Shown piece after piece: positions 1 through 7,451 of a stretch of 39,632 nt of DNA. The DNA is taken from the NCBI RefSeq assembly GCF_008386575.1, contig NZ_VUOA01000031.1, forward strand, positions 1-39,632. Reading direction: 5' to 3'. The number at the start of each line of letters is the position of its first letter. Within the stretch, counting starts at the first letter, position 1. The notes under the pieces are model-generated. The model was given only the letters and a program-made list of their open reading frames with translations. It was not told the origin of the DNA and searched no databases. The position numbers and the translations under genes are program-made. The stretch is from Salinarimonas soli (lineage in GTDB: Bacteria; Pseudomonadota; Alphaproteobacteria; Rhizobiales; Beijerinckiaceae).

Positions 1-263
1 ACCCGCACGTCTACCTCGATACCGTCCTCCTTGTGGGATCCGTCGGCGCCTCGCACCCACCGGCCGCCCAGCCCGTCTTCATCGCCGGGGCGGCGCTCGC
101 GAGCGCGTCCTGGTTCACGGCCTTGGGCTACGGGGCTAGGGTGTTGGCGCCGTTGTTCGCCAGGCCCGTCGCTTGGCGCGTGCTCGACCTCCTGGTCGGG
201 ACGATGATGTTGTCTCTCGCCGCCGGGCTCATCTGGAGCGCAGTAAGGCGGACCGCGCTATGA
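1..263 (+). CDS. LysE/ArgO-type amino-acid exporter, C-terminal part
   Basis: Only the last 86 or so codons are in the window; the reading frame enters from the left edge (first full codon at base 3). The visible part opens with PHVYLDTVLLVGS, the conserved signature at the start of the second half of LysE/ArgO family exporters, and has two hydrophobic stretches (about FIAGAALASASWFTALG and LDLLVGTMMLSLAAGLI) matching the last membrane helices. The family exports basic amino acids such as lysine or arginine through the inner membrane. The stop codon overlaps the next start by ATGA (260-263), implying cotranscription with the following dapA-like gene, a pairing that suits lysine-related metabolism. 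The substrate cannot be told from this fragment. Confidence 0.8.
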   Translation, partial: PHVYLDTVLLVGSVGASHPPAAQPVFIAGAALASASWFTALGYGARVLAPLFARPVAWRVLDLLVGTMMLSLAAGLIWSAVRRTAL

Positions 264-1030
264 GCTTGCTTGATGGCCTTTCGGCCTTTCCGATCACGCC
301 GTCCGATGCGTCCGGACAGGTCGAGGTCGTCGCGCTTCGCAAGCTCGTCGCACGCCTGAGGGACGCCGAGGTCGACTCGGTGGGCCTGCTCGGCAGCACC
401 GGCACCTACGCCTACCTTTCGCGGACCGAGCGCCGTCGAGCGCTGGAGGCCGCGCTCGACGAGGTGGGCAAGGGCACGGGCCTAGGGCTGTCCCAGGTCT
501 ACGGCTTCGCTAAGCAGTCGGGCGGTGACGTGGCGGTCGAGAGTGAGATCGGACAGGGGGCTACCTTTTTCCTCTACCTGCCTCATGCCGACACTCTGAA
601 AGGCGAAACGTCGGACAGTATCACTGACGCCCCGTTTCGTCGCGAGCACGGCCGGGGGAGCCGAGTGCTCGTGGCCGAGGACAACCGGGAGGTTGGTGAG
701 TTCTCGACCCAGCTTCTCCAGGATCTAGGCTACGAGACCACCTGGGCCGGTAACGCTACCGAGGCGCTCGCCTGTCTGGCTGATGGGCAGGCTTTCGACG
801 TCGTGTTCTCGGATGTAGTGATGCCCGGGATGAGCGGCGTCGAGCTCGGGAAGGAGAGCCGTCGGCTCTACCCTGGTCTGCCGATCCTACTCACCTCGGG
901 CTACAGCCACGTGCTGGCCGAGGAGGGGCGCCACGGCTTCGAGCTTCTGCAGAAGCTCTACGCGGCGGAAGAGCTGTCCCGCGCGCTGCGCCGAGTCACA
1001 CTCCAGCGAGGCGGGGGTCAAGAGAACTAG
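260..1030 (+). pseudogene. Chimera: DapA-like N-terminus fused in frame to hybrid-kinase ATPase tail and receiver
   Basis: Residues 1 to about 68 (MSLLDGLSAFPITPSD..., then LLGSTGTYAYLSRTERRRAL) are the start of a dihydrodipicolinate synthase/N-acetylneuraminate lyase family protein, with the GSTG(T) loop. From about base 461 the frame becomes the end of a hybrid histidine kinase: the G2 box GKGTGLGLSQVYGFAKQSGG of the HATPase domain, then a complete receiver domain with phosphoacceptor D185 (FSDVVMPG). The closest relative is the kinase at 21232-24567, whose residues from about 923 onward match nearly throughout. The junction falls at GAGGTGGGC. DapA barrel residues beyond 68 and the kinase HisKA domain are missing, and the usual KP near the receiver end is KL. 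It starts by ATGA overlap with the exporter. It may still make a stable receiver-containing protein, but no enzyme activity is expected. Confidence 0.8.
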
Positions 1031-1205
1031 ACGGCCGGGATCCACCCCGTGGACTCGACAATCACCACTGTGCATTTCGAACTGGCCCAATGATGGCGCT
1101 TCGGCGAACACAGTGTGTCCTGTATCTGCGCCCTTGTCAGACGATAACCTATGTGTGCACGTCTTGAGCGGCATTTGTGGTGCCGACACGAGCGTGGCGA
1201 GCATC

Positions 1206-1523
1206 ATGAGTGGGCGCAAGGTGACCGGCGAGGTCGAGACCGAGATCTGCCGGCTCTACGTCGAGGAACGGCTGGGCACCGGCCAGATCGGCCGCCGGCT
1301 GCATCTCTCCCGCACGATGGTCGTTCGCGTCCTCGACCGTAACGGTGTTGGGCGAGACCGTAGCCGTACTGGGTTGGCCGTCGCCTCCGCCCAGACACGC
1401 CAGGCCGTCGCAAGCCTGGGCGGGCAGTCTGTCCCGAGCGCTAACCGCATGTTCTCTCGCGACAGAGAACTTGCGGTCAGCAGCGGGCGGCAGTCGCAGA
1501 TGACCGATAGGGACGAGGACTGA
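1206..1523 (+). CDS. Small homeodomain-like HTH protein (copy 1)
   Basis: A 105-residue protein. Residues about 14-45 (EICRLYVEERLGTGQIGRRLHLSRTMVVRVLDR) form a helix-turn-helix like those of resolvases and sigma-region-4 proteins: a helix, then TGQIGRRL as first HTH helix and LSRTMVVRVL as recognition helix. The C-terminal half (SLGGQSVPSA, FSRDRELA) has no fold I recognise but is strongly conserved in the paralogue at 27720-28037, which is exactly the same length. The ATG at 1206 was chosen because it aligns with the paralogue's start; a GTG at 1113 is possible. It lies after the chimeric kinase tail and before the small membrane protein, the same order as copy 2. A DNA-binding role is inferred from the fold only. 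Confidence 0.65.
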   Translation: MSGRKVTGEVETEICRLYVEERLGTGQIGRRLHLSRTMVVRVLDRNGVGRDRSRTGLAVASAQTRQAVASLGGQSVPSANRMFSRDRELAVSSGRQSQMTDRDED

Positions 1524-1544
1524 CCGCTTCCGCCGGACGAAGGG

Positions 1545-1961
1545 TCAGGATCCAGCGGGACCCGAGCGCCGCCCACGGCGCACCGGCACGAGTTGGATGT
1601 GAGCCGGGTTGGGGCTGTGGTCGAGCATGGCGCCGGTTGCCACGTCGACGACAAGGCCGACGCTCCCGCCAGGCAGTATGGCATTGCCGATCACGCCAGG
1701 AGCCGCATCGGAGGACACCTGCGTCTTCACCTCAACCGCGCCCTGCTCATACGCTCGTGCCTCCGCATAGGCCGTGAACTCGGCTTTGCGCTCGATCTGC
1801 AGCACGCATGGCGAGCGGGGGCATTCATGGCCAAGCGACGTCCAGATCCGGGCCGTCTGCGGATGAGCGGTGATCGTCACCGTGCTCTCTGTTCCGCGCC
1901 GGACCGTATTGCAGCCCGCGAGCATAAGACCGATCGCGATGGTGAGCGTCAGGTTGCGCAT
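1545..1961 (-). CDS. PEGA-type lipoprotein
   Basis: A 138-residue predicted lipoprotein. It begins MRNLTLTIAIGLMLAGC, a signal peptide ending in the lipobox LAGC, so the mature protein should start at Cys17 and be anchored in an envelope membrane. The body (TVRRGTESTVTI, PQTARIWTS, CPRSPCVLQIERKAEFTAYAEA) resembles single PEGA-like beta domains, and the tail GNAILPGGSVGLVVDVATGAMLDHSPNP is typical of this small lipoprotein family, which has a glycine-rich hydrophobic stretch before a proline-rich end. A GGAGG ribosome-binding site lies 6 bases before this ATG, which is why the longer upstream frame was not used. It is convergent with the HTH gene and has no counterpart between the paralogous HTH and membrane genes at 28 kb, so it was inserted or retained here only. 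Confidence 0.75.
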   Translation of the reverse strand: MRNLTLTIAIGLMLAGCNTVRRGTESTVTITAHPQTARIWTSLGHECPRSPCVLQIERKAEFTAYAEARAYEQGAVEVKTQVSSDAAPGVIGNAILPGGSVGLVVDVATGAMLDHSPNPAHIQLVPVRRGRRSGPAGS

Positions 1962-2178
1962 GTGAGCCTCCGACAGGCGCCAAGCCGCAGCGCGTCGCGA
2001 GGACAATAAGGCTGAACCTTGACCGTTCCACGCTGGTCCGTGATGGCCGGCAAGGCGCCACGGAATGCCACGCTCAGAAGCGTCGCCGGTTTCTCCGGAA
2101 TGGGTGATGACAGAGGCTGGCATCGGCGTAAGTTCATCCCCTGGCTCGGGGGAGCCACAGATCAGGGGGAGACCAATC

Positions 2179-2490
2179 ATGACTGCATCATCACTCAGCT
2201 TCAGACTTGCCGTTGTGTTCGTGCTCGTGGGCATGGCGATGGGGATCGGCATGGCTATGTCGCAAGATCACTCGATCATGCCAGCCCATGCTCACCTGAA
2301 CCTGCTCGGGTGGGTGTCGCTGTTCCTGTTCGGGATCTACTACGAGCGTCGTCCAGGCCTCAATGCGAGCAAGCTTGCCGTCGTGCAGGTGGCCCTCTGG
2401 TGGGCTGGCACCGTCGCCCTGACGGTCGCGGTTGCAGCCATTCACTTGGGCTACAAGGCCGCGGACCCGCTTGCTGGTATGGCCTCTTGA
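2179..2490 (+). pseudogene. Small membrane protein (copy 1), 3' end cut off by the IS3 element
   Basis: Starts MTASSLSFRLAVVFVLVG and continues through the PAHAHLNLLGW motif into two or three hydrophobic helices. It is nearly identical for about 103 codons to the intact gene at 28093-28506. Homology stops at codon Ala-Ser (bases 2485-2487); the following TGA at 2488-2490 is the first triplet of the IS left inverted repeat, so the stop is supplied by the element. About 34 C-terminal residues, including the last helix, are lost. The HxH-NLLGW motif recalls the histidine-containing helices of heme-copper-oxidase-like and NnrS-like membrane proteins, but ligand binding is only a guess. Confidence 0.75.
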
Positions 2491-2521
2491 CCAGCCCCCA
2501 ATTAGTGGTCCGCGCTGAATG
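2488..2521 (+). repeat. IS3 element left inverted repeat
   Basis: Begins TGACCAGCCCCCAATTAGTG and ends GCTGAATG. It pairs with 3716-3750 in inverse orientation. Its first three bases provide the stop codon of the interrupted membrane gene. Confidence 0.7.
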
Positions 2522-3421
2522 TTAGTGGATTGAGGCAGTCTCGGTGGGTGGGGTGGCCGGCGGAGCGGGTCGGGGTTGCGCAGCCGGCCACAGCGTCACC
2601 TCCGGGGCAGGTGGCTGGTAGCCCAGGGCCGAGTGGGGCCGGACGGTGTTGTAGTGCCGGCGCCAGGCCTCGATCAGCACCTGAGCCTCGCGCAAGCTGT
2701 AGAAGATCTCGCTCCTGAGCAGCTCGTCGCGGAGCTTGCCGTTGAACGACTCGATGTAGCCGTTCTCCCACGGCGAGCCCGGGGCGACGTAGGCCGTCTT
2801 GGCCCCAAGGGCTGCGATCCAGCCCTGGAGCGCCTTGGCCACGAACTCAGGCCCGTTGTCGGAGCGGATGTGCTCGGGGGTGCCACGCGTGATGAACAGT
2901 TCGGCCAGGACCTCGATTACGTCAGCGCCCTTGAGCTTGCGGGCCACCCTGATGGCGAGGCACTCGCGGGTGAACTCGTCGACGACGTTGAGCATCCTGA
3001 ACCGCCGTCCGTTATGGGTTCTGTCCTCGACGAAGTCATAGGCCCAGACGTGGTTGGGCCGCTCCGGCCGCAGCCGCACGCACGAGCCGTCGGCGGGCCA
3101 CAGCCGACCGCGCTTCGGTTGCCTCTGGGGTACCTTGAGCCCCTCCCGCCGCCAGATCCGCTCGACACGCTTGCGGTTCACCATCCAGCCCGCCGCCTGA
3201 AGCAAGGCCGTGATCCGGCGATAGCCATACCGACCGTACTGGCGCGCCAGCTCCACGATGTCCGCCGTGAGCCGGACCTCATCGTCGGGCGTGCGGGCTG
3301 CCTTGCGTTGCGTTGTTCGGTGCTGTCCCAGCACCCGGCAGGCGCGCCGCTCCGAGATGCCGGTCACCGCTCGTACGCGCTCGATGCACGCTCTGCGGCG
3401 GGCGGGGCTTAGAAGTTTCCC
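2522..3421 (-). CDS. IS3-family transposase OrfB (DDE integrase domain)
   Basis: Catalytic part of the transposase, made as an OrfAB fusion by -1 frameshifting. Its frame begins at the slip site (3415-3421). In order: an HTH_21 region (SPARRRACIERVRAVTG, QYGRYGYRRITALLQAAG), then an rve/DDE integrase core with catalytic Asp in HVWAYDFVED, Asp in IRSDNGPEF and Glu in PWENGYIESFNGKLRDEL, the normal D-D-35-E spacing. The C-terminal RRHYNTVRPHSALGYQPP motif is typical of IS3 members. About 299 codons, full length, no internal stops. The fused product would be about 388 residues. Its stop codon lies directly inside the left inverted repeat. Confidence 0.92.
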   Translation of the reverse strand, partial: GKLLSPARRRACIERVRAVTGISERRACRVLGQHRTTQRKAARTPDDEVRLTADIVELARQYGRYGYRRITALLQAAGWMVNRKRVERIWRREGLKVPQRQPKRGRLWPADGSCVRLRPERPNHVWAYDFVEDRTHNGRRFRMLNVVDEFTRECLAIRVARKLKGADVIEVLAELFITRGTPEHIRSDNGPEFVAKALQGWIAALGAKTAYVAPGSPWENGYIESFNGKLRDELLRSEIFYSLREAQVLIEAWRRHYNTVRPHSALGYQPPAPEVTLWPAAQPRPAPPATPPTETASIH

Positions 3422-3687
3422 CGCGCGGCCTCGGTCAGGATGACCTTGTCGAGGGTGAGATCGGCGACAGCCCGCCTGAGCCGAGCGTTCTCCGCCTCGA
3501 GTTCCTTCAGGCGCTTGACCTGGTCGAGCTTGAGCCCGCCGAACTCGTTGCGCCAGCGGTGATACGTGGTCTGGGTGACGCCAATCGAGCGGGCAGCGGC
3601 ATCGACGGTTTGCCCCTGCGAGACCAGCACGTCCACCTGGCGCAGCTTGGCGACGATCTCCTCGGGCGTGTGACGCTTGCGACCCAT
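3409..3687 (-). CDS. IS3-family OrfA (HTH, transposase_8)
   Basis: A 92-residue DNA-binding regulator and N-terminal part of the transposase. MGRKRHTPEEIVAKLRQVDVL is the usual IS3 OrfA opening, followed by the HTH helices TVDAAARSIGVTQTTYHRWR and a leucine-zipper segment (LKELEAENARLRRAVADLTLDK) used for dimerisation. The zero frame contains G GGA AAC just before the stop, a canonical X XXY YYZ slippery heptamer at 3415-3421, and the -1 frame from there runs straight into OrfB. Confidence 0.92.
   Translation of the reverse strand: MGRKRHTPEEIVAKLRQVDVLVSQGQTVDAAARSIGVTQTTYHRWRNEFGGLKLDQVKRLKELEAENARLRRAVADLTLDKVILTEAARGNF
3415..3421 (-). promoter_or_regulatory. Programmed -1 frameshift site of the IS3 transposase
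   Basis: The heptamer GGGAAAC is read in the OrfA frame as G GGA AAC, four bases before the OrfA stop TAA (3409-3411). Slipping back one base gives GGG AAA CTT, which is the OrfB frame. This matches the known IS3-family mechanism for producing the OrfAB transposase. Confidence 0.8.
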
Positions 3688-3715
3688 GCTTCCCTCCTTG
3701 CTCCAGCCCCATACA

Positions 3716-3750
3716 CATTAGGGCCGGGTCACTTTTACGGGGTCAGGTCA
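3716..3750 (+). repeat. IS3 element right inverted repeat
   Basis: Read on the minus strand it begins TGACCTGACCCCGTAAAAGT and ends CCCTAATG, aligning with the left repeat with one gap. The usual IS3 terminal CA is at 3749-3750. Confidence 0.65.
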
Positions 3751-4914
3751 TTCCTGGCCGACCCCGAATTTGTGCGCCACGGCGCCTCGGTCGAGGCGAT
3801 CACCTGCCTGCCGGAGCGGACGGTTACCCTTGAGGCCGGCGGCGAGCGCGTGAGCGTCTCGACCGCCTGGGTGTTCGACGTCGAACCGCGGGCGCCCAAG
3901 GGCACGGGCTCGCGGCGGCGCGTCAGCCTCGTCACGATCGCGCGCGCGGCGGAGTCGGGGAGCGCATACCGCGTCTTTGTCTACCAGGATCATGAAACGG
4001 ATCGGCTGACCATCGAGCCGGCGCTCGCCCACGACGGCGCCACGCCAGTGGTCACGCTGGGCCCCAAGCAGCCCCGCGGCTTTCGCCTCGAGCCCACGCG
4101 CCTCGTGACCTTCGACACGCGGGGCTGGCGCGACACGGCCGCGGCGCAAACCCCCGCCGGCACCACGCCCGGGGAGGCGGTCAGCCTCGATCTCGCCGCC
4201 CTGGAGGGGCGGATCGCGCTGTTTCGCGCCGATGCCGGCTCTCCGCGACGCCCCGCGAGCCTCGACGAGCCCGCCCAGGTTCTGGTGGCGTCGCTCGCGT
4301 TCGAAGCCGGCGCCCTCGTGACGAGGTCCGTGCGGGTCGAGACGCGCCGTCCGGCGCCGGCCGCCGTTGATCGCGGGCGTCCGCCCAAGGTGCCCTTGCC
4401 TGAGGGCACCCAGGTCTGCCACATGGCCGGCAATCTCAAGCAGAACGTCCGGGGTGGTATCCCCCTGCGGGCCGGGCCGTCGCGCCAGGCGAAGGTTCTC
4501 GTGACGCTGCCCTCCCTGCGCCGGCAGCACGAGAACGACTTTCTCTCCCTCGAGGTCTCGATCCTCGGTTTCCGGGACGGTTGGTTCCTGATCGACGAGA
4601 TCCGATTGCCGCTGCGCCATGAAGGTCCGCGGCGGGGCTTAAGGCCCTATCGGGAACGCGGCTGGGTCGAGGCTCGATTCTTGACGGGCGTCATCGGGCA
4701 CACGGGGCAGGCGCTCGGCGAGATGCGCCAGGCGCCCTCAACGGACGCCGCCCTCGTCGAGGCCTTCGCGCCGGAGGGCAACCGGCTTCATTTCGGTGAC
4801 GAACCGCGTCAGGTCTTCGCCTGCTCGGGCCGCTGGGCCCTCATCGAGACCCAGACGCGCACGCAAGGCTGGTGGCGAGGGCTGTGCGCGGACCTGAACA
4901 ATCGTTGCGAGTGA
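3751..4914 (+). pseudogene. SH3-like domain protein, 5' end missing at the IS
   Basis: The open frame comes through the IS end and encodes about 387 residues with no start of its own near the boundary, so the N-terminus (probably a signal peptide and leading domain) is lost. The first 230 residues are beta-rich with no recognised motif (PERTVTLEAGGERVSVSTAW, ALAHDGATPVVTLGPKQPRG). The rest looks like two bacterial SH3-type repeats: QNVRGGIPLRAGPSRQAKVL followed by a W-F binding-face segment (GFRDGWFLIDEIRLP), then MRQAPSTDAALVEAF, ending in CSGRWALIETQTRTQGWWRG. Such domains usually sit in periplasmic proteins that bind cell wall. Codon use fits the neighbourhood. Downstream internal starts could still yield a shorter product. 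Confidence 0.65.
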
Positions 4915-5369
4915 CATGGGCTAAGGAGCGCGGGGCCAAGGCTCTGCGCAGCGACGTGAGGGGCCTGCGCGAGATGCTAACGAGGCGCCATCGTGGTCTG
5001 TTACCGATCGCCGCGGAGGTTGAGATCGGGTGCCTTGCAGCCGTGAGGGCGAAGTAGAACCGTCCTGGTTGGCCTGAGAGGGGCCGGCGCATGCTAGAAA
5101 GCCTGGCTGCCCTCCGGGGTGAGTCACACGACCGCCGACCCGGACGCGGATCTTGTCACAATGGGCTTGGGCTGGATCGGGACGTCAGGGTGAGCGAGGG
5201 AGATGTCCGCTTTTGCGGCCTGGTTGTCGAAAGCTGCCGGGCCGATCTCGGCCAACCCCGGACGTTGCGCTCACCCTCATCCAACATCTGAACTGCCTGA
5301 AAAGGAGCCTGCACCGGATGACGAGACCAATTAAACCCTAGATCGGGATTAATTACTCCTCACATCGTC
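4915..5369. other. Intergenic stretch without a recognisable gene
   Basis: I find no reading frame here with protein-like composition on either strand. The only structure seen is an AT-rich imperfect inverted repeat at 5329-5354. Together with the gene fragments on both sides this looks like degraded accessory DNA. Confidence 0.5.
5329..5354. repeat. AT-rich imperfect inverted repeat
   Basis: Ten-base arms AATTAAACCC and GGGATTAATT flank a 6-base centre (TAGATC); nine of ten positions pair. AT-rich symmetry is unusual in this GC-rich DNA and could be a protein-binding site, but no intact gene directly follows it. Confidence 0.4.
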
Positions 5370-5504
5370 TCGTGGCAGATCACACCGCGGGCGCTGCTGC
5401 GCGGCAACAGCAATCCGGAACGGGCTGCGGCCGCGCGTGCGTACTCGGCCATGATGACCATGCGAAAGATCGATATCGCCCGCATCGAGGCTGCCGAGCG
5501 CTGA
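5370..5504 (+). pseudogene. C-terminal fragment of a PhnB-like VOC-superfamily protein
   Basis: Forty-four codons reading SWQITPRALLRGNSNPERAA, then RAYSAMMTMRKIDIARIEAA before a TGA. The family's well-known end is SWQIVP..L..ML...D...A.RVM.AMM.M.K.DIA.LE.A, as in 3-demethylubiquinone-9 3-methyltransferase-like/PhnB proteins, so the match covers the last quarter of such a protein. Nothing upstream continues the homology and there is no start codon, so this is a remnant. Confidence 0.6.
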
Positions 5505-5732
5505 GAGCTGCTGGAAGCCTGAGACTTGGGGCCGCCCTCCAGTTCGACGACGGCAGTCCCACGAGCGGGCGTTGGCTCCCGGCACCGGCTTGGGACAGAG
5601 CCCAATCGCGCTCCGCGGGGTCCAGCGAGCCTATGGCTCGGTTGGGACATCAGCGATGCGAAGTCGGGTTACCGTCACACTCCTGCAGGCCCGCTTGCGC
5701 ATGACGCGTGAGGATGTTTGAGGAGAGCGCCT

Positions 5733-6218
5733 ATGGGACTGCGGATCGCCGCCTTTGCTCCGCAGCACGAGGCCAACGTTCTGGCACTCTCTATGCGTTC
5801 CTGGGCGCCCGTGTTCGAGAAACTCCGACCGGTCGTGCAGCCCTGCGTCTACGAAACCTTCTACCCCGATGGTTGGCAGGTCAGGCAGGCCGCGGACATA
5901 AGGCAGTTCTTGGCAATCGCGCGACAGAACACGTGGCTGGCGGTCGACGGCGATGCTGTTCTTGGACGGGTCGGCATCAGGCTACATCCCGCGGATAGGA
6001 TGGGCGAGATCCACATTATCGCCGTGGACCTGGCTCACCAACGGAGGGGGATCGCGAGCGCCCTCATGAACCATGCCATGATGCAGATGCGCGGGACGGG
6101 AATGAGGATCGTGATGGTCGAGACCGGTGACGATCCAGGCCACGCCGGGTCCAGAGCGACCTACGAACGTGCGGGTTTCCAGCGATGGCCCGTGGCCTGC
6201 TATTTCCTGGAGCTCTGA
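5733..6218 (+). CDS. GNAT-family N-acetyltransferase
   Basis: A 161-residue acetyl-CoA-dependent transferase of the Gcn5-related family. The core motif A is IIAVDLAHQRRGIASALMNHAM (about residues 93-114), with the QRRGIA segment that binds the acetyl-CoA pyrophosphate. The family's motif B follows at GHAGSRATYERAGFQRW, and the C-terminal YFLEL is typical. The ATG at 5733 was chosen because GAGGAG lies 7 bases upstream; a start 15 bases earlier is less likely. It stands alone between fragments on the left and the divergent transporter locus on the right. Substrate unknown. Confidence 0.88.
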   Translation: MGLRIAAFAPQHEANVLALSMRSWAPVFEKLRPVVQPCVYETFYPDGWQVRQAADIRQFLAIARQNTWLAVDGDAVLGRVGIRLHPADRMGEIHIIAVDLAHQRRGIASALMNHAMMQMRGTGMRIVMVETGDDPGHAGSRATYERAGFQRWPVACYFLEL

Positions 6219-6482
6219 GCTGGATCGTGAATGATTGGCCTTCGAACCATCGCAAGAGGCGCGGCTTTCGATCCGCCGGCTCGCCGGCCGTTCGTCCACC
6301 TCCGGGATCCTGGTCGACAGGGGGCGCCCGCCTGCGCAGGTGGTCCTCGAGCTCCGGCAGGAGTACCTGGGCGACGTCGTCGGTGGCGGCCACCGTAAGC
6401 CCCTGCGCCGACGTGCATGGGTTGAGAACCGCCCCGGCGCCGAGCCTCGCGCGAAGCAGCGTCAGGGGCGACGCGATGCCGA
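6219..6482. other. Intergenic, no gene seen
   Basis: Lies between the convergent ends of the GNAT gene and the leftward operon. No convincing reading frame and no strong intrinsic terminator hairpin were found, so how the leftward operon terminates is unclear. Confidence 0.4.
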
Positions 6483-7442
6483 CTAAGATCTGGAGGAGAA
6501 GAAACGCAACGCTTCAAGGGAGACCCTTTCCGCGACTTGCCTGAGGTCTTCCGCCTTCGGCATCGCCGCCGCCGTTCCTGCCCTCGTCACGGCCAAGCCC
6601 GCGGCAACGCATCCAAAACGTGCGGCGTCCAGCGTCGAGCCTCCGGCGGCGATGGCGGCGGCCAAGGCGCCCGCGAACGCGTCGCCGGCGCCGGTCGTGT
6701 CGATCACCCGGCCGGCATCGAAGGCAGGGATGTGGATCGATGAACCATGCTCGTGGACGAGCACGCCGTTCGCCCCGAGCGTGATCACTGCCGTCCGGGT
6801 CCCGCGCCGAAGCAACGCGTCAGCGGCAGCCCGAGCGCTCGGCAGGTCTTGAACCGGCACGCCGGACAGGGCGGAAGCCTCGGCCTCGTTCGGCGTGACG
6901 ACGTCGCACAGCGCCCAAATCGAGTCGGGGAGGAGGGCGGCCGGCGCCGGGTTGAGGATGGTCCGGAGCCCATGTTGCCTTGCGAGCTCCAGCCCGCGGA
7001 AGGCGGCGTCGACGGGCTGTTCCAACTGGGTCATGAAGACATCCGCTCCTTGCAGCGCCCCCACGGCCCCGTCCAAATCGGTTGCGCCCAGCCTGCCCGC
7101 CGCGCCGCTCTCGACGATGATCGCGTTCTCGCCGGTCTCCCGGTCGACGAAGATGAACGCCGCTCCCGTCGGCGCATCGTCGACCGACACGAAGCGGGTG
7201 TCGATCCCTTCCGAGCCCCACAGCGCCAACGCCATCTCGCCGAACGGGTCCCTGCCGATCCGGGTGATGAAGCGCACCTGGGCGCCGCTGCGTGCCGCGG
7301 CCACGGCCTGGTTGGATCCCTTCCCGCCAGGACCAAGCCGGAAGCCGTCGCCCAGGATCGTCTCACCCATACGCGGGAGGCGTTGCGCACGGAAGGAGAG
7401 GTCGGCCGCGAAGATGCCGAGGATGACGACCGTTCCAGCCAT
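6483..7442 (-). CDS. rbsK: Ribokinase-like PfkB sugar kinase
   Basis: A 319-residue cytoplasmic kinase. Visible motifs are the N-terminal substrate loop RLGPGGKGSNQAVAAARSG (first PfkB signature), the ribokinase NPAP motif (TILNPAPAALLPD), TPNEAEA, and the second PfkB signature DTTGAGDAF with catalytic base D254. GGKGSNQA and the overall length fit ribokinase (D-ribose to ribose 5-phosphate) better than fructokinases, but nucleoside and aldose relatives share these motifs, so the sugar is not proved. It is the last gene of the leftward operon, 9 bases after the gamma-glutamyltransferase-like gene. It is one of three PfkB kinases in this locus. The gene symbol is a family assignment. Confidence 0.88.
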   Translation of the reverse strand: MAGTVVILGIFAADLSFRAQRLPRMGETILGDGFRLGPGGKGSNQAVAAARSGAQVRFITRIGRDPFGEMALALWGSEGIDTRFVSVDDAPTGAAFIFVDRETGENAIIVESGAAGRLGATDLDGAVGALQGADVFMTQLEQPVDAAFRGLELARQHGLRTILNPAPAALLPDSIWALCDVVTPNEAEASALSGVPVQDLPSARAAADALLRRGTRTAVITLGANGVLVHEHGSSIHIPAFDAGRVIDTTGAGDAFAGALAAAIAAGGSTLDAARFGCVAAGLAVTRAGTAAAMPKAEDLRQVAERVSLEALRFFSSRS

Positions 7443-7451
7443 GGCTTCCCC

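Larger units (their letters stand above)
2488..3750 (-). mobile_element. IS3-family insertion sequence, complete
   Basis: About 1263 bp bounded by imperfect inverted repeats that both begin TGACC: left 2488-2521, right 3716-3750. Aligned with one gap they agree at roughly two thirds of positions, including a shared AGTG core. The element carries overlapping orfA (3409-3687) and orfB (2522-3421) on the minus strand, joined by a -1 frameshift signal, the standard IS3 arrangement. No matching 3-4 bp target duplication is visible (left flank CTCT, right flank TTCC). The two flanks belong to different genes, so the copy probably has a rearranged side, for example by recombination between two IS copies or an IS-adjacent deletion. 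The transposase appears intact. Exact outer ends are inferred from the repeat alignment and from where homology to the paralogue at 28 kb stops. Confidence 0.88.

Noticed and set aside
1113-1205. N-terminal extension of the HTH protein from GTG 1113
   Set aside because: The extension is not conserved in the paralogue at 27.7 kb, and the ATG at 1206 gives equal lengths.
3313-4914. A single 533-codon gene running from inside the IS into the right flank
   Set aside because: The first part is antisense to the transposase; only the part after 3750 has independent protein character. The continuity is accidental.
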